Assembly: GCA_008729055.1 (NCBI GenBank)
Contig: SDUX01000007.1
Coordinates: forward strand, 1,722,064-1,786,063
DNA from: Pyropia haitanensis
Lineage: Eukaryota > Rhodophyta > Bangiophyceae > Bangiales > Bangiaceae
DNA length: 64,000 bases
Reading direction: 5' to 3'
The first letter of the stretch is position 1, and each line of letters opens with the position of its first letter. Positions 1 through 11,606 of this stretch are shown in pieces. The position numbers were made by a program, and so were the translations under genes. The notes below the pieces were generated by a model. It saw only the letters and a list, made by a program, of their open reading frames with translations, had not been told where the DNA came from and did not search any database.

Positions 1-490
1 AAAGGCTCCTTCCACCGTGCTGTCGAATAAGTTGCATTGAATACCTTCCCCGTGAGGTTTTCCAGTACCTGCTTGTGGGTACCTGGAGGAGGATGGGCGA
101 GGTACTGTACTTCTTGAGCGGTGCAGTTGCGTCGCGGGGGCCCACCCTTGCGCAACGCAAGTAGAGCTTTACCATCGCTGGTTGCCCGACCGTGCACGGT
201 GGTTGCGGCCCAGCTCGACGTGCAGGGTGGCCCGCGGCCGACGACCATCTGGTCGTCGACCTTGCAAACAGCATTGGAGAAGTACTGTACAGACAAACCA
301 CAGGCCAGAGGACGTCTAGCGGAGGGCCTTGCAATGCCCAATTTACACCGAACAGCAACAATTGGCCAATGAAGCGTCGTGCGTGGCGGCGCTGTCTGTC
401 CCCCGCCCCGCGCATCGCGGCGGCCTCCCCCCCCTGTTCTCAGTTCATCCCGACGCCCCTGCCTCCTCGTGAGGGGCTATCACGGCAGCC
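1..490. other. upstream flank of coilin-like gene
   Basis: I find no convincing coding region here. The first 380 bases are of mixed composition, and short open frames on both strands lack protein-like content. It probably holds the promoter and leader of the gene that begins at 491. Confidence 0.4.
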
Positions 491-2261
491 ATGCCCCCCC
501 CTCCCGCCCCCGTCGGCGGATACCCCCCCAGCGGCGGCGGCGGCGGCGGCGGCGTCTGCGGCGGCGGCGGCGGTGTCGGCGGCGGCGGCGGCGTTGGGGG
601 GTGGCAATTTGTCTGGCCGGCGAACCTCGCCCCCCCCCCTCCCCCCCCCCCCCCCCCCGCGCGCATCCTCGTGCGCCACGCGCACCCCCCCCACGCGTCG
701 TGGCACCTACTCCCTCCCGCGGCGGCGACCATTGCCGACGTGGCCGCGTCGGTGGGCGCCGCCCTCTTCCCCCCCGCCCCCGCCCGGCCGGCGTCGGCGG
801 CGGGGGCGGCGGTGGCGCTGAGCCTGCGGGGCGCGGCGCTGCCGCCGGCGGCGCCCGCGGCGCTGCTGCGCGACGGGGATGAGGTGACGGCCGTGAGGGG
901 AGGGGGGGGGGGGTAGGGCGCGGCCGCAAGCGTCGGCGCGAGGCGGTTACGGCGGCGCCGGCGGCGCCGGCGGCTGCGGGCGCCCGTGAGCTTTTTGATT
1001 CTTTGTCGTCGTCGTCGTCCTCCTCCTCGTCGTCATGCCCGTCTAGCAGCGACAGCAGCACCAGCAGCAGCAGCAGCAGTGACAGTGACAGCAGCAAGGA
1101 CAACGGCAGAAACGGGGGCGGTGACGGCGGCAGCGGCCTCGTCATCCCCGGCCGCTCCGCTCCCTTCAACCCCCCCCGCAGCGCTGCCGCCGCCGGTGCC
1201 ACCACCACCACCGCGGCAAGCCGCACACCCCGTGCGCATGCACCCACGCGCGCCGCTGCCGCCGCCGACGCTGCCGCCACCGGCGGCGGCGCCGCCACCC
1301 CCACCGCGGACGCCGCCGCCACCAACGCCACCGCCGCCACCCCCCCCGCCGACGCCGACGTCGCCGATGCCGCCGTTGTCCCTGCCGCCCCCGCCGGGGC
1401 CGCCGCCACTCCGGTGGTACCCCCCCCGGTAGCGGCTCCCGCCGCACCGTCCGCGACCGGGCACGCAAGAAGCGGCGGCGGGAGGAGCAGCGCGCGGCCG
1501 CTGCCGCCGCGGCGGCCGCTGGGGTGGGCGCACCACCACCACCGCCACCGCCGCCGCCGGGCGGTGCCGTCGCCAGCGGCACTTCACGCGGGGCAGGCGG
1601 GGATGGCGGGGAGGGCGCGGGCGCGGGCGGGGATGTGGACGCACCTGCGGCTGGTGGGGCCCCTGCCGCGTCGGCGGCGGCTGTGCCCGCAGCGCCGGTG
1701 CCCTCCCCCCCTCCCAGGAGCCTGCCGTCGCCGCCGCCGCCGCCGCCGGCAGCTGCGGTCAGCGTGCCGACGGCGGCGGCGACGGCGCCAGCGGCGGCTG
1801 CGGCGGCGGCGGCAGCGCCCGGGCGCGGCTCCGTCGGCCGCACCTCGGTGGCCGCCACGCTCGCGCACCTCCGCCGGTCGGGGGAGCTGCGCGCCGCGCC
1901 CGACGCCGCCCGCTGGGCGGCGGCCAAAGCCGAGGCGCAGACCAACGAGGCGGTCGTGCTGAACACCTTGGGGGAGGTGGTGGTGGCCCCGGCGGCGGTG
2001 GCGCCGGCGGTGGCGCCGGCGCCGGCGCGGGATGGCCAACCGCCCCGTGAGGGCGACGCCGTCGAGGCCGTGGCAGGGCCCTGGGCGGCGGCGGCCGCGC
2101 GCGGCTCGGCCGCCGTCGACCCCCCCGCCGTTGGCCGCGTCGTGTCGGCCAACGCGGGCGGGGCGGGGGGGTGGGTGCTGTGGGGGGGTGCGGCGGGGGT
2201 GGCCTACGTTGACTGGGCAGATGTGCGGGTGGTGCCCCCAGAGGGTTGGGGGGAGGGCTGA
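491..2261 (+). CDS. COIL: coilin-like Cajal-body protein, frame broken at G/C runs
   Basis: Coilin scaffolds Cajal bodies and snRNP maturation in the nucleus. The N-terminal block (about 610-895) reads like the coilin ubiquitin-like fold: RILVRHAHPPHASWHLLPP, then TIADVAASV, then VALSLRGAALPP and LLRDGDEVTAV, matching the order of the plant coilin motifs (R-I-V-R-F, SW-LLLKP, T-I-DL, L-LS-DG-LPP, LRDGD). A TAG at 914-916 follows a 12-G run. One base further, the same strand continues with GRKRRREA (a likely nuclear localisation signal) and a long Ser/Asp tract (about 990-1110), typical of coilin linkers. A third frame gives an R/K-rich helix (about 1450-1500) and a C-terminal block (about 2035-2255) with REGDAVEAV, VGRVVSAN and YVDWADVRVV, resembling the divergent coilin Tudor-like domain. 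The Tudor match is weak, and short introns could replace the frameshifts. Confidence 0.45.
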
Positions 2262-3641
2262 ACGGGGGCGGCGCGTGGGCGTGTCTTGCTGTTGTCGGGA
2301 GGGGTGAGCGTGTGTCACCGCGGCGGGGGCGGTGCCGCACAAAAAGGGACGGTGCGAGACCCTGTGATGATAGAGACGCGTTCCGTGGCTGGTGCAGAGG
2401 CCGTGACCGGCAAGTCGATCCCGTCGCGCAATGGCATGGGAGTACCGGGTGCCAGCCACCTGAGCGTCCCCAGCAGCCGGCCGGTGTGGTATTGTGCACA
2501 TCTCTCGTCATCGGACTACGCGAATGGGGGAAATGGGCGAGCGCTTGTCGATAGGGGAGAGAACACTCCTGCAGGACACTGGGATCACTCCCAGTACCGA
2601 TGTGAAGCATCCAACAAGCACAGGACGGAGGAGACCAATAGGTAGTGGAGGAACACAGGACGCTCGCATTTACAACCACTGCACAGCCACATGCAACAAT
2701 AGTGGGGACGCTGCTCCACCCACTCCAGTCCATGCTCAACACGACTGTCGTGGTAAGAATGTAGCAGACTGCGGCCGCACGCCCCATGCAAATGACATCC
2801 AGACACGCCAAACGACATGGTCAACAGCAGTGCGACGACGAAGGAAACAGGTCAGTGACTCTGCGCAGCGGCACACACACAGCACAGACAGCGGCGGGGG
2901 TACAAGCGTCGCCTCAGAAGTACATATATAGTTGATTCCGGATGTTTGGTGTTTTCATCAGTGCAGGAGTCCTGACTCAGTAGAGAGAGACTGTTATGTT
3001 CATCAGTGGCAGCGAGGAGAAGAGTGCGGGGCCAGAGTTAGCCGAGATGGGGGGAGGAGCAAGCCGACCCCCGGATACAAAAAAAAAAAAGACGAACGTA
3101 CCCAGTGCGGTGCAGATGCAGCACCGAAAAAGGCGCCATCATCCGGGACGGGGGCACGACTGCCGTACCAGCAGCGGGTCGAGATACACAGGTGGTCGGG
3201 GAGACGGCTAAAGTGCGGATGTCGCCGTGGCCCACACAGCAGAGTCATTCACCGCGGGGCAGGCACGCACGACACTCCACTCATGTGCCACTCATCGAGC
3301 ACAAATCCAATCCCTGTCTCGTTTTGATCCCAAGTTTGCAAAGTAGCCTATAGCAGCTTCGTAGGTGCCACGACGACCCAGCAGTCTCGCGACTCCGACG
3401 CCACTCGACTTCTTTCACCTTCTCTTCTTGGGGGACGTGCACAGCGGGGAAAGGCTCGAAGACGCGTGTGTGAGACCAACATCACAGGACGTCGTGTATG
3501 TATCCCCCACCAACGAACACGGCCGCAGCTCATTGCTGACGAAAAAAAACAGCAATACGACAACGCAGCCTACTTCTGCCACACCCCAGTCACATGAGTA
3601 AAAGGAATCATACATGAGTCATCCGACGAGCCACCCCCCCC
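2262..3641. other. intergenic, 3' side of coilin-like and unknown genes
   Basis: This is a convergent intergenic region of lower GC than the flanking genes. It contains a 12-A run near 3070 and no recognisable gene. Confidence 0.4.
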
Positions 3642-4439
3642 TCACGGAGCTGCCCGACCCGCCGCCAAGTACATGAGCGACACAAACGTGCTGCGGACGG
3701 TCTGCAACACATCCACTTGGCTGGCCACCTCCCGGTGCGCGTCGACCAACACCGCCTCGGCGGGCGTGGGCGCAAGCAATGTCGACGCCACGTGGGACGG
3801 GACAGCCGACCGCGTGCCAGCCGGTCGCCGCGGGTGTGCCGTGCGTACCGGCGAAGACCGCAGCTCGATGTGCTCAAACACGTCGTCCTCCCACAGCTCA
3901 CACGTCCACGCGTCGGGGGAGGCCGCTGCAGCTGCCGGCGGCGCCGACGCTGGCGGCCGCCGTACCACCGCCGTAATCTCCCCCTCCTCCTCCTCCTCCT
4001 CCTCAGCCGAGTCACGCGACCGCGCTGTCACCTCAGCAGCGTCCCGCGCAAAGTCAATCAACACCGAGTCGGTGGAGCACAACGGGGACGAGAGAGACGA
4101 CGCAAGGGGTGCCGACGGCGACCACACCGGCCCCACCACCGGTCGTGGTCGCCGCGACACGACGCCGCCAGTCGCCGCGCCGGGGAGTTGCAGCGACGGC
4201 TGTGGCGGCGCCAGCGGAGGCAGCGGTAGGGGCTCAGTCGGCGGGAGGGCCACTCGCGAGAGCGACGGCGGCGGTGGCGGCGGCGGCGTCGCGGCCACCG
4301 GCCGGGGGCTGTCAGACGACGAGACGGACGAAGTGGACGACCAGCCAGAGGGGGCGCCGGGACTCCATGGTGGGGAGGACGTGCCACAACGGGGCGATAC
4401 CGCTCGGCCGTTGGGAGTCAGGAGCGGCGGGGCGAACAT
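3642..4439 (-). CDS. unknown Ser/Pro-rich protein with acidic tract
   Basis: I do not recognise this protein. The frame gives 265 aa from an ATG at 4439 to a TGA at 3642-3644. Residues 1-110 are Ser/Pro-rich and probably disordered. A central part carries SVLIDFARDAAEV and a run of seven Glu (SAEEEEEEEGEITAVVRR). It is followed by a Trp- and acid-containing stretch (AWTCELWEDDVFEHIELR) and a C-terminal amphipathic helix (AHREVASQVDVLQTVRSTFV). The alternation of charged and hydrophobic residues in the second half makes this strand more protein-like than the overlapping open frame on the plus strand (3673-4452), which is Ser/Gly/Thr-biased. No membrane segment or enzyme motif is seen. Confidence 0.5.
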   Translation of the reverse strand: MFAPPLLTPNGRAVSPRCGTSSPPWSPGAPSGWSSTSSVSSSDSPRPVAATPPPPPPPSLSRVALPPTEPLPLPPLAPPQPSLQLPGAATGGVVSRRPRPVVGPVWSPSAPLASSLSSPLCSTDSVLIDFARDAAEVTARSRDSAEEEEEEEGEITAVVRRPPASAPPAAAAASPDAWTCELWEDDVFEHIELRSSPVRTAHPRRPAGTRSAVPSHVASTLLAPTPAEAVLVDAHREVASQVDVLQTVRSTFVSLMYLAAGRAAP

Positions 4440-7059
4440 CCTACGAGGGTGACAAGAGGAACGCGACGAGGTAGGGGGGGGGTTGGAGTGGGGAGAGGCG
4501 TTCCTCGCAGGAAAAGCCAGGACTCCAGGAGGCAGGACGTAGACGTGGCGCTGCTACCACACCCGTATGACGCCGATGCGTCGCGGACTTAGCAACGGTG
4601 GGGAGACCGTAGTCCTTATGGGATGGTAGGGTGGCATCCGCCGGCATGACGTTGCGGCCGGGGCTGCGTCGGCCGAGGCGAACCCCTCCGGTGGCTGCGC
4701 TCCATGGGCGCCCCGAGCGTGGCCGCACCACCACCGCACGGCACGGGCTCCAGCTGTGGGTGGCGCAACGTCAAACGCAGCACCGACCAGAGTTTCTGCC
4801 GTGCCGCCGGTACGGCGCACGCCGTTCGCGACGGGGGGTGCTGGTCAGGGTGCTGACCAATCGACGACGGTGAGCGAGGCGATTCCCCGCCGCGCCGGGC
4901 GTTGACGAATCGCGGCCGTCGACCACCCCGCCCGCCACACACCCACGAGCGAAGAGTGGGGGAATCGGGCGGTCCGAGCACCGCCGCACTGGCACGGGCC
5001 AGAGCGTGGTGGGGACTCCCCATTGGCCACAACATGACCCGGCACACCAATCAGAGCCGGACGATAGTCTCAAAGATTCGGCCTCAGCAAAGTGAATTGG
5101 TCAAGAATATTCCGCGCCACAGGTCCCGGACGAGCAACTCGAGACCAGACACTCATCCCAGTCGCGACGCGCGACCTCGACCGCAGAACGTGGGGTGGAG
5201 ACGCGAGGCACTGCCACACTCAAGGTGTTGATCCAATACCCGGAACGAGGCAGAGTGTAAGTATCTGGAACGCTCTGCTGAAAACAGGATTGGTGTGTGG
5301 ATGAGTCAGTCGAGTCCACCATAGCCGGTTCGCTGTTTTTTGTCCGCTGACGACCGATGTGTCCCTTCTCCGACTCGGCTGGGTCGTCCTAGACTTGCCG
5401 CTCGACAGTAGCGGACGTGAACCAAATTTAGAAGCATGTCCACGCAAGCCAAACGAATTGATGACAAGAGATTGTACGTATTTAAGTTACACGAGCGTGG
5501 GCTGGCGGTCTTCACATCCATGCGCGGCTCCCAAGGAAGTACAGTGCGACCTCTCCCTTGCCCGGTGGTCGACAAAGAGAGTGGCCCCCCTTAACGTGTT
5601 CAACAGTCGTGCGAGAAGATCCCCTCAAGTGTGCCAATCGGCACAACTACGTGGCAGGAAAGTGAGTGGTCACGCTGTGTCGTCATCATGATGGTTTCCC
5701 TTTTTTGTCGTCGGCCAGGCCCCAGTGCTTTCAGAGGTGTCAGATAAACCAAGTGGCCGCTCCCACATGCGACCGCCACCGCCATTCGGCAGACCAACGG
5801 AACCCAGGTGCCTTTGCTCTTTCGCGGAGTCGAGGCCTGACATCACTCGTGTGCCCCCCGGCTGAAGAAATAGACGGCTCGCGGAAGAGACGCGTGCCCA
5901 ATTGCATCCTCCGCATCAGGTAGCTGCGTGACTCGGATGTTCTGATCGAGAGAGAGCTGTACCGACCATCCCGCGGCAACGATCGACCAGTGGGCGGCGG
6001 ACTCGGTAACGTCCCTGGGAATGTGTATTTCTTGTCTTACTCAGCAGAAAGGGACTGTGTCACAGCGGCTCGGGCGCTCCCAGCACGCCCAAGCGAAAAA
6101 AATCCTGCCAGGAGCTGCCCTACCTGGTTGATGGCTACCGCGGGCGGCTACTGGAAGCGCGGGTCCCATGCAGCGACATTCACCGGTAGTGCGCGCTCCA
6201 AGCGAGGTTCAGCCAGCTGTCAAGGCGGGACTCAATACCCCACTTCTGACCCACGCTGCAACCCGCGTCGGACCCATCGCGGCGCGGCCGACGCAGAGGC
6301 AGCTGCGGGAGAGTGGTGGCCTTGGTACAGGGAAAGTGCAGCACCGCAGTGTCAGGGGGTCGGAGCGCGCGAGTGAGACCACCAATCGACGCGCCACGCG
6401 GTCGCCTCCCGCGCCTTCTCCTCTCGACTGGGAGCGGACAAGGAGCTGTCGCGATGCAGTCCGCGGACCGGTGACACGAGGTGCTGAGGGCGTTGCGGCG
6501 CCAGACGCGCCGCGGTGGGGGTAGCTGCCCAGCGGTGGTCTCAGACAAAGGTTTGGTCAGCTTCCTTTGGGCGGCGGCAAGTGCCGCGCGCGAAGTATGA
6601 GCTGCTGCTGGTCCAGTATCTTGACTGGGCTCGGACGGACGCGCGTCAAGCGACGCCCGACTTGCCCTGAGGTAGATCAAGAGAGTGGCCCCCCTAAACG
6701 TGTGCAACAGACGTCCTACAAGATTCCCGTGTCATTGATCTGGGTGGGAGCCATGCTGGCGGTGGGTCGGAGCCTTGCCGGCGGTGGTCGGGAGCCGGGA
6801 CGGCGGTGGGAGAGAGCCGGCGGCCAATCAGTGCCCATCATTCACTCGAATACGGGCAACCCGACCGGGCCACTTGGCTCGTACCCCCCCATCACTTGTT
6901 CCGATCTGTTCAACTGCGCGGCGGTCAAGTGAAGGGACACAAGACTCTCCACTTGGCTTGGTCCATCGACATTACCCTTTGGGTCTGTGGGGCAGCTGTC
7001 CTGGCTATAAACAGCCTGACGGGTAACAACCATTGCTGGGGGTACCGCTGCCACGACGG
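4440..7059. other. intergenic DNA with short dispersed repeats
   Basis: No gene is supported here. A segment of about 50 bp near 5573-5625 (core GAGAGTGGCCCCCCTTAACG) recurs with changes near 6678-6728. A short degenerate tandem G-C-rich repeat lies near 6760-6830. Composition is more balanced than in the genic regions. Confidence 0.4.
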
Positions 7060-8650
7060 CAAGATCATCACTATTGACCGAATCCGCTACCCAAGGCCTA
7101 TACAGCCTACACACACACACACCCCCCCAGGAAACCCTATACAAGTGGGGGGGGTTCAAGTCGTCACAACGCCGTTTTCGATATTCTCATGTGATAGAAT
7201 TTTCGGGCGGGGTCCGCAAGGCCCGCTCGGAGAGTCACAAGTGCTCCGAGCCTGACCCACTAAATCGGCCTCCGATTGGCTGCATCGCACGTACAAGTCA
7301 ACTGTCCCCCAAAGAGCACAGGTCAGGCACGGATCTGAGAGACTCAACCGACTTACAGCTCGAATGTGGCCTCTCTGCACTTTCCGAGCCTCCAGGGGCC
7401 TGTGCGGCGGGCCCCATGTGCCTCGCCGTGTTCACTCGCAAACAGCTCGTCGCCACGTGGTGCGCCTGTGACTGGGCGACTCCGGGAGCTCCCCCGCACT
7501 TGGACGATCACGCGCCGGCGCGTGACGCGCCGTAAGGTCGCCGAGTGACAATCTCGAAGGCAGCAATTTACGGGAAGCGTTGCAACGTCAGCTCTCTTCA
7601 TGGAAGACTGAAATTCCCCCCAAGTAAGGGGAGGGGCGAGCCTTCGTGCTCATCAACCAATAGGCAGGTTGCAGACGCAGCAAATTAGAGCATGGGTTAG
7701 ACTTTCCGTCCACAGCTTCGGAGTTGATCACCAAACTCTTCTTCTCAAAGGTCCGATCTCGAAGGCTGAGAATCGAGACGCCGGGCGTCCCGGAGCTTCA
7801 GCCGTGAGCCGTGCTGTGGACTGTTTCCCAACCGCCACTCCCCGTCTCGCACCAAGTCGGCACGGTCCCCCACGTTGAAGCGCGCCTGCACGCACGCCCC
7901 TCCCCTCTTCCCCGGCGAGGTACTCGACACCCTTCCGATGGATCAAGTCTCTTCCCTGTTTGGCGGCACGGCTGCAGGTGCGCTCATCCACCGTCGTCCA
8001 ACCGTGCGCGACGGTCATGAGAGATTTGAGGGGCCAGCGCGTCTCCTTGGAGCCTCGCTGGGGTCTGAGCAGCTGGAGGGAGTTTGTTCTGGTTCTGGGA
8101 GTGCGCGGATCTCGTTCCTTGTCTATATCACGAGCTGTATGTATGGCCTCGACGTGTCTGACTTTATGCTTCAGCCACGTATCTTGCTGCGTGGATTTAT
8201 CTTTCTTTGTTTACGTGTAGACCTGTTTTGCATGGATGGGTCCAGAAGACATGGCATGAACGGGGGCGCTGGCAAAGCTGCGGGGCTAGATTTGGCTGAC
8301 GCATCCAGGGGACATAACGTGGAGGGATTAGGAGAGAGCGAAGAGCGTTGAACATGGAAGGCGGCGTCTAGGAGGGGAGAGAGAGGTTCAACAGGGGGGT
8401 GCGTTGATGTGGGTGAAGGGGATGGGGTGGGGGGAGGATGGTGGCGACGCAACGGTCTTGTAGGCGCGGGGTGGAGATGCGAGGGAGTGCGAGAGGCGAG
8501 TAGGTCTCTCCCCCTCCCCATTGTCAGCGGGCTGGGCGCCGCTACGGTGGTGTGGTGTGGGGGGGCGGCCTACGGCGGCAGCCATCTCCGCTGCTTGCAG
8601 CTACAAACACAAGAAGTAAATCGTGGACGTGGCACCATATCGATGCCCAC
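7060..8650 (+). mobile_element. diverged copy of the 2.45-kb repeat family (copy A)
   Basis: This segment aligns by eye, with many substitutions and small indels, to the inner part of the element at 60566-63016 in the same orientation. Shared landmarks occur in the same order: the GAATCCGCTAC and CACACA tract (7080-7120), the CTCGTCGCCACGTGGTG block (about 7447), the AATTTACGG block (about 7566), CATCAACCAATAGGCAGG (about 7650), GTCCGATC...GAATCGAGACG (about 7751-7783), the CAGCTGGAGGGA block (about 8070) and the GGCATGAACGGGGGCGCTGG block (about 8252). The outer ends of the family are not recognisable here. It is therefore an old, partly degraded copy. Confidence 0.7.
7064..7092 (+). repeat. 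inverted short repeat, left arm
   Basis: The motif around TCACTATTGACCGAATCCGC is found again in inverted orientation near 8957-8985 (right arm, reading TAGCGGATTTGGTCAATAGTGA). The two arms bracket about 1.9 kb containing copy A. They may be the ends of a deleted or nested element, or chance survivors of a more complex rearrangement. Confidence 0.5.
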
Positions 8651-8956
8651 GTGTCCTGGAACAGAACGACGTGGCGGCCAATGGGCCATCAGAACACCCC
8701 GCTGTGACGCCCTCGAGGGGATCTGTCAGCCTTCTGCAGGCACTATGGTTGGCCCATGAGGGAACGAAACTGAGTATCTGATTGGGTGATGAGTCGAAAC
8801 GGTCCGTGGCGCACCTCCATCGCGAGAGACGACCGATCCCGGGGATTTCACGAAGGGATACACACCCTACACACCATACACACATACACACGTTCATCGC
8901 CAAAAGAGCCCCCCATGGGGCCCGATTTCGGGCGGCCCATATCGCAAACCCGGTTG

Positions 8957-8985
8957 CGTAGCGGATTTGGTCAATAGTGACGATC
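8957..8985 (-). repeat. inverted short repeat, right arm
   Basis: This is the inverted partner of the motif at 7064-7092, with a couple of mismatches. A CACACA-rich tract lies next to both arms (7110-7125 and 8862-8892). Confidence 0.5.
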
Positions 8986-9972
8986 TGGGTGGGTAGGGAC
9001 AGCGGCAAGCGAATGAACCGGTCTGCAGTTGAAGTCTCTTGTTGTTGTCGCCTGCCTCTTGGGTGGCCGATCGTGGTCACATCGGGGGCCAGGCGCGGCG
9101 CTGTCGGCTGCTGTACTTAGGAAACGGCTGGCGCCGGTGGCGCATGCCGAAAGGGGCGGAGACGGAGAGGCGGGCCCATTGGCCGATTCCGCCACGCGTC
9201 ACGGCTCGCTCCCGGGCCGATACCAATCTACAACCTTGCCTCGTCAACACGGCCTTGCACCAACGGTATCCTCTGTCTCGCGCCACGCCAGTCACGCTTT
9301 GCTTGGCGGATGGCAGGGAGAGCCCGCCCACGTGGCGCAGCCTGGCAACCAGACAAAGGGTGCGATGTCTCCACGCCCCCCCCGCCCCCTCTCCCACTGT
9401 CCTCCCCCCCTTCCCGCCCCCTCGACAATCGAGACCTGCGTGCAAGTGCTTGCCACAGGCACCAGCCGGCTCCCCTCGGGCGATGGGGTGCCACCGCGGC
9501 GGCCGTCCCCCCCTCCCCCATTGACACGTCGATGGGCACACCGCGGTTGCCCCTGCACCCCCCTGGCCAGACCCCCCCCCTCCCTGCCCGCCCACCCGCC
9601 CACCCCCCCATGGGTGGCCACCCGTCCGCGGTGAGCAGGCGATGGCAATTGGACCAGCCCGTCGCGGTGGGCAGACGCAGGCGGGTCCTCCCAGCGCCGC
9701 CGCCGATCAACCGCTTCCCACAACGGGTGCAGCAGCAGGCGAGGCGTGGGAGAGGAGGTTGAGCGGGCTGACGGTCCTAGACGCAGGTGTCTGCTCTCAT
9801 CTCACGACCCGTCGGAGGGTTCCATGCCAGCCGGCCGCTTCCCACGTCTCATCCCCCCTCCCCGCGCTCCCTTCCGGGCTCCGCGGTCGCATTGCGCGAG
9901 GGCGTGGGACACCGCGGCAGCGGCGGTATCGGCGGCGGCGCCGCCGCCGCCGGCGCCGCCGCCGGCGCCGCC

Positions 9973-10004
<32 letters not shown>

Positions 10005-10160
10005 GTGGTCCGACTGGCTCCACGCAGGACGCCGGCGGCGGTGGCGGTGCACGCCGGCCGTCCGCGGCGGCCACCACGGCTCGTCGGGGGCGGCCGTCGG
10101 CGGCCGTGGCGCCACCTCCGCCGGTTGACGCCACGTCGCGCCGCGTCCACGTGTGCCGGG
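8986..10160. other. intergenic GC-rich DNA with GCC/CCG microsatellite
   Basis: I find no supported gene. A (GCC)n/(CCG)n tract runs from about 9915 to 10005. Open frames across it on both strands are low-complexity Arg, Ala, Pro or Gly and have no conserved motif. Confidence 0.35.
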
Positions 10161-10240
10161 CGGCGACGCGCGGCGCAGGGCTCCTTATCCCGGGATCAAT
10201 TTCAAGCGGCTTCAAGACTTGAAGCGCTTGAAAACCTTGA
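10161..10240 (+). repeat. inverted repeat of about 80 bp, left arm
   Basis: The segment contains TTCAAG/CTTGAA clusters and CCCGGGAT. Its reverse complement matches 11523-11606 nearly continuously, including the runs CAAGGTTT, TTCAAGCGCTTCAAG, CTTGAAGCCGCT and CCCGGGATA-GGAGC-CTGCGC. The arms bracket about 1.28 kb. Confidence 0.7.
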
Positions 10241-11522
10241 ATTGTGGCCCCTGCGGCACCCCCCACAGACGCTGGAAACGCCGATCCCTTAGTACAGAGC
10301 TCGAATACGCATGATGCTTCTGCCCCTGCATCGTTCTCGCAGTCGTACGACACATGGTACGCACCGCAAGAGCAAGAGCTACACGATGGTGGGTAAAAAA
10401 AAGCGTGAAAGTCGTGCCGGGGTACCTTTCTTTAAGGAAGTTTAAGCTGTCTTCAAGGTCTCGCATTAGCGGTCCGCGACCGGTCCGGACCTTAAATCGT
10501 GCTTGAATGGCCCCCGCTAAGAGAAGTACGCCGCCGCGACGGGGTCCATCCGACGCAAGAGTCCCTCTAGCGGGACTTGAAACACACCAGTTACACCGAT
10601 GCATGGACTTGTCTCGTCCGGTCCAAGACACATGTCGGAGAGAGGCGGTGCGTCTTTGCACTGTTAATTGCAAATTAGCCAGTACCGTACAATGGAAGCG
10701 TCAGACCTGGCGATGCACAGCACAGCTGTGATGAGAAGTGCCTCCGGCCCCGCACAGGAAGACATATTCCGAGTGGGCGGCACGCCGTCTCGCCCACGTC
10801 GCCTCTCCAACCTCTCTCTCAGTTCGCTGGCCCTGGCGCACGAAAGCGCGTCCGGATAGAGCTGAACGCAATGTCCAGAGTGGCGATAATGAAAAGAAGC
10901 AGCAGCAAGCGCCCAGCGACTAGCGACAGCCACACTCAGTGCCAAGGCTCTGAATGTCACGCGCGTCCCCTGCCCTCCCTCCCACCACCCCTCCACCCCA
11001 AACTCGCAGACGCACTCTCACAACCGCACGCGACAGCGGCTTCACCCACTACCGGTCTGCGGTGGGGGAGGTAGAGGGACCGGCAGACGTACAGCAGCTG
11101 CCGCCGCCGTCGGCCCCAGCTCACGACCTCTGTGCTGGGTGGGTCGTTTGCCGCGCCCACTACAGGTGAGGGGGGGAGGGCGGCAGGGACGCGGAAAGGA
11201 GCGGCGGCGTGGTCGGCCCTTTGAAGAGCGTATCGCGACTATGGCCATTCCTGGCAACAGGGTAGAGTCGTAGGCCGGTTTGTGGGCTGTTGTGTAAGAG
11301 GCTGTTCTTGTGCGACCGGGAGCACCCAGAGGACTGCCCGGGAGACTTCACTCGACTTGCAAAGGACTGGGCTGCTTCGCTTAGGCATCGGCACACCCTC
11401 TCAACCATGTATTGTGCGGTAGTTGTTACTCGATTCAGTGCTCTAAACGCTCGATTCAAGGTCTGATTCGCAGCCGTTTAGGCGGGTCGGCGGACCTTGA
11501 AGCGCCAGCGCTTCCAGCGATT
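10241..11522. other. spacer between inverted repeat arms
   Basis: No recognised gene. More TTCAAGG-type words occur near 10450-10465 and 11455-11465. Open frames are short and not protein-like. Confidence 0.4.
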
Positions 11523-11606
11523 GCAAGGTTTCTTCAAGCGCTTCAAGCCTTGAAGCCGCTGCAAGTGGGTCCCGGGATACGGAGCACTGCGCGGCGCGCC
11601 AGCCGC
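11523..11606 (-). repeat. inverted repeat of about 80 bp, right arm
   Basis: This is the partner of 10161-10240. It lies about 380 bp upstream of the first in-frame ATG of the bHLH gene, so it falls within its likely promoter or leader. Confidence 0.7.

Noticed and set aside
480..1409. Long Arg/Ala/Pro open frame on the minus strand over the coilin-like gene
   Set aside because: It is a composition-driven shadow of GC-rich coding DNA; the plus strand carries the ordered motifs.
3673..4452. 259-codon open frame on the plus strand opposite the unknown gene
   Set aside because: Ser/Gly/Thr/Asp-biased without hydrophobic core; the minus strand is more protein-like. Not fully excluded.
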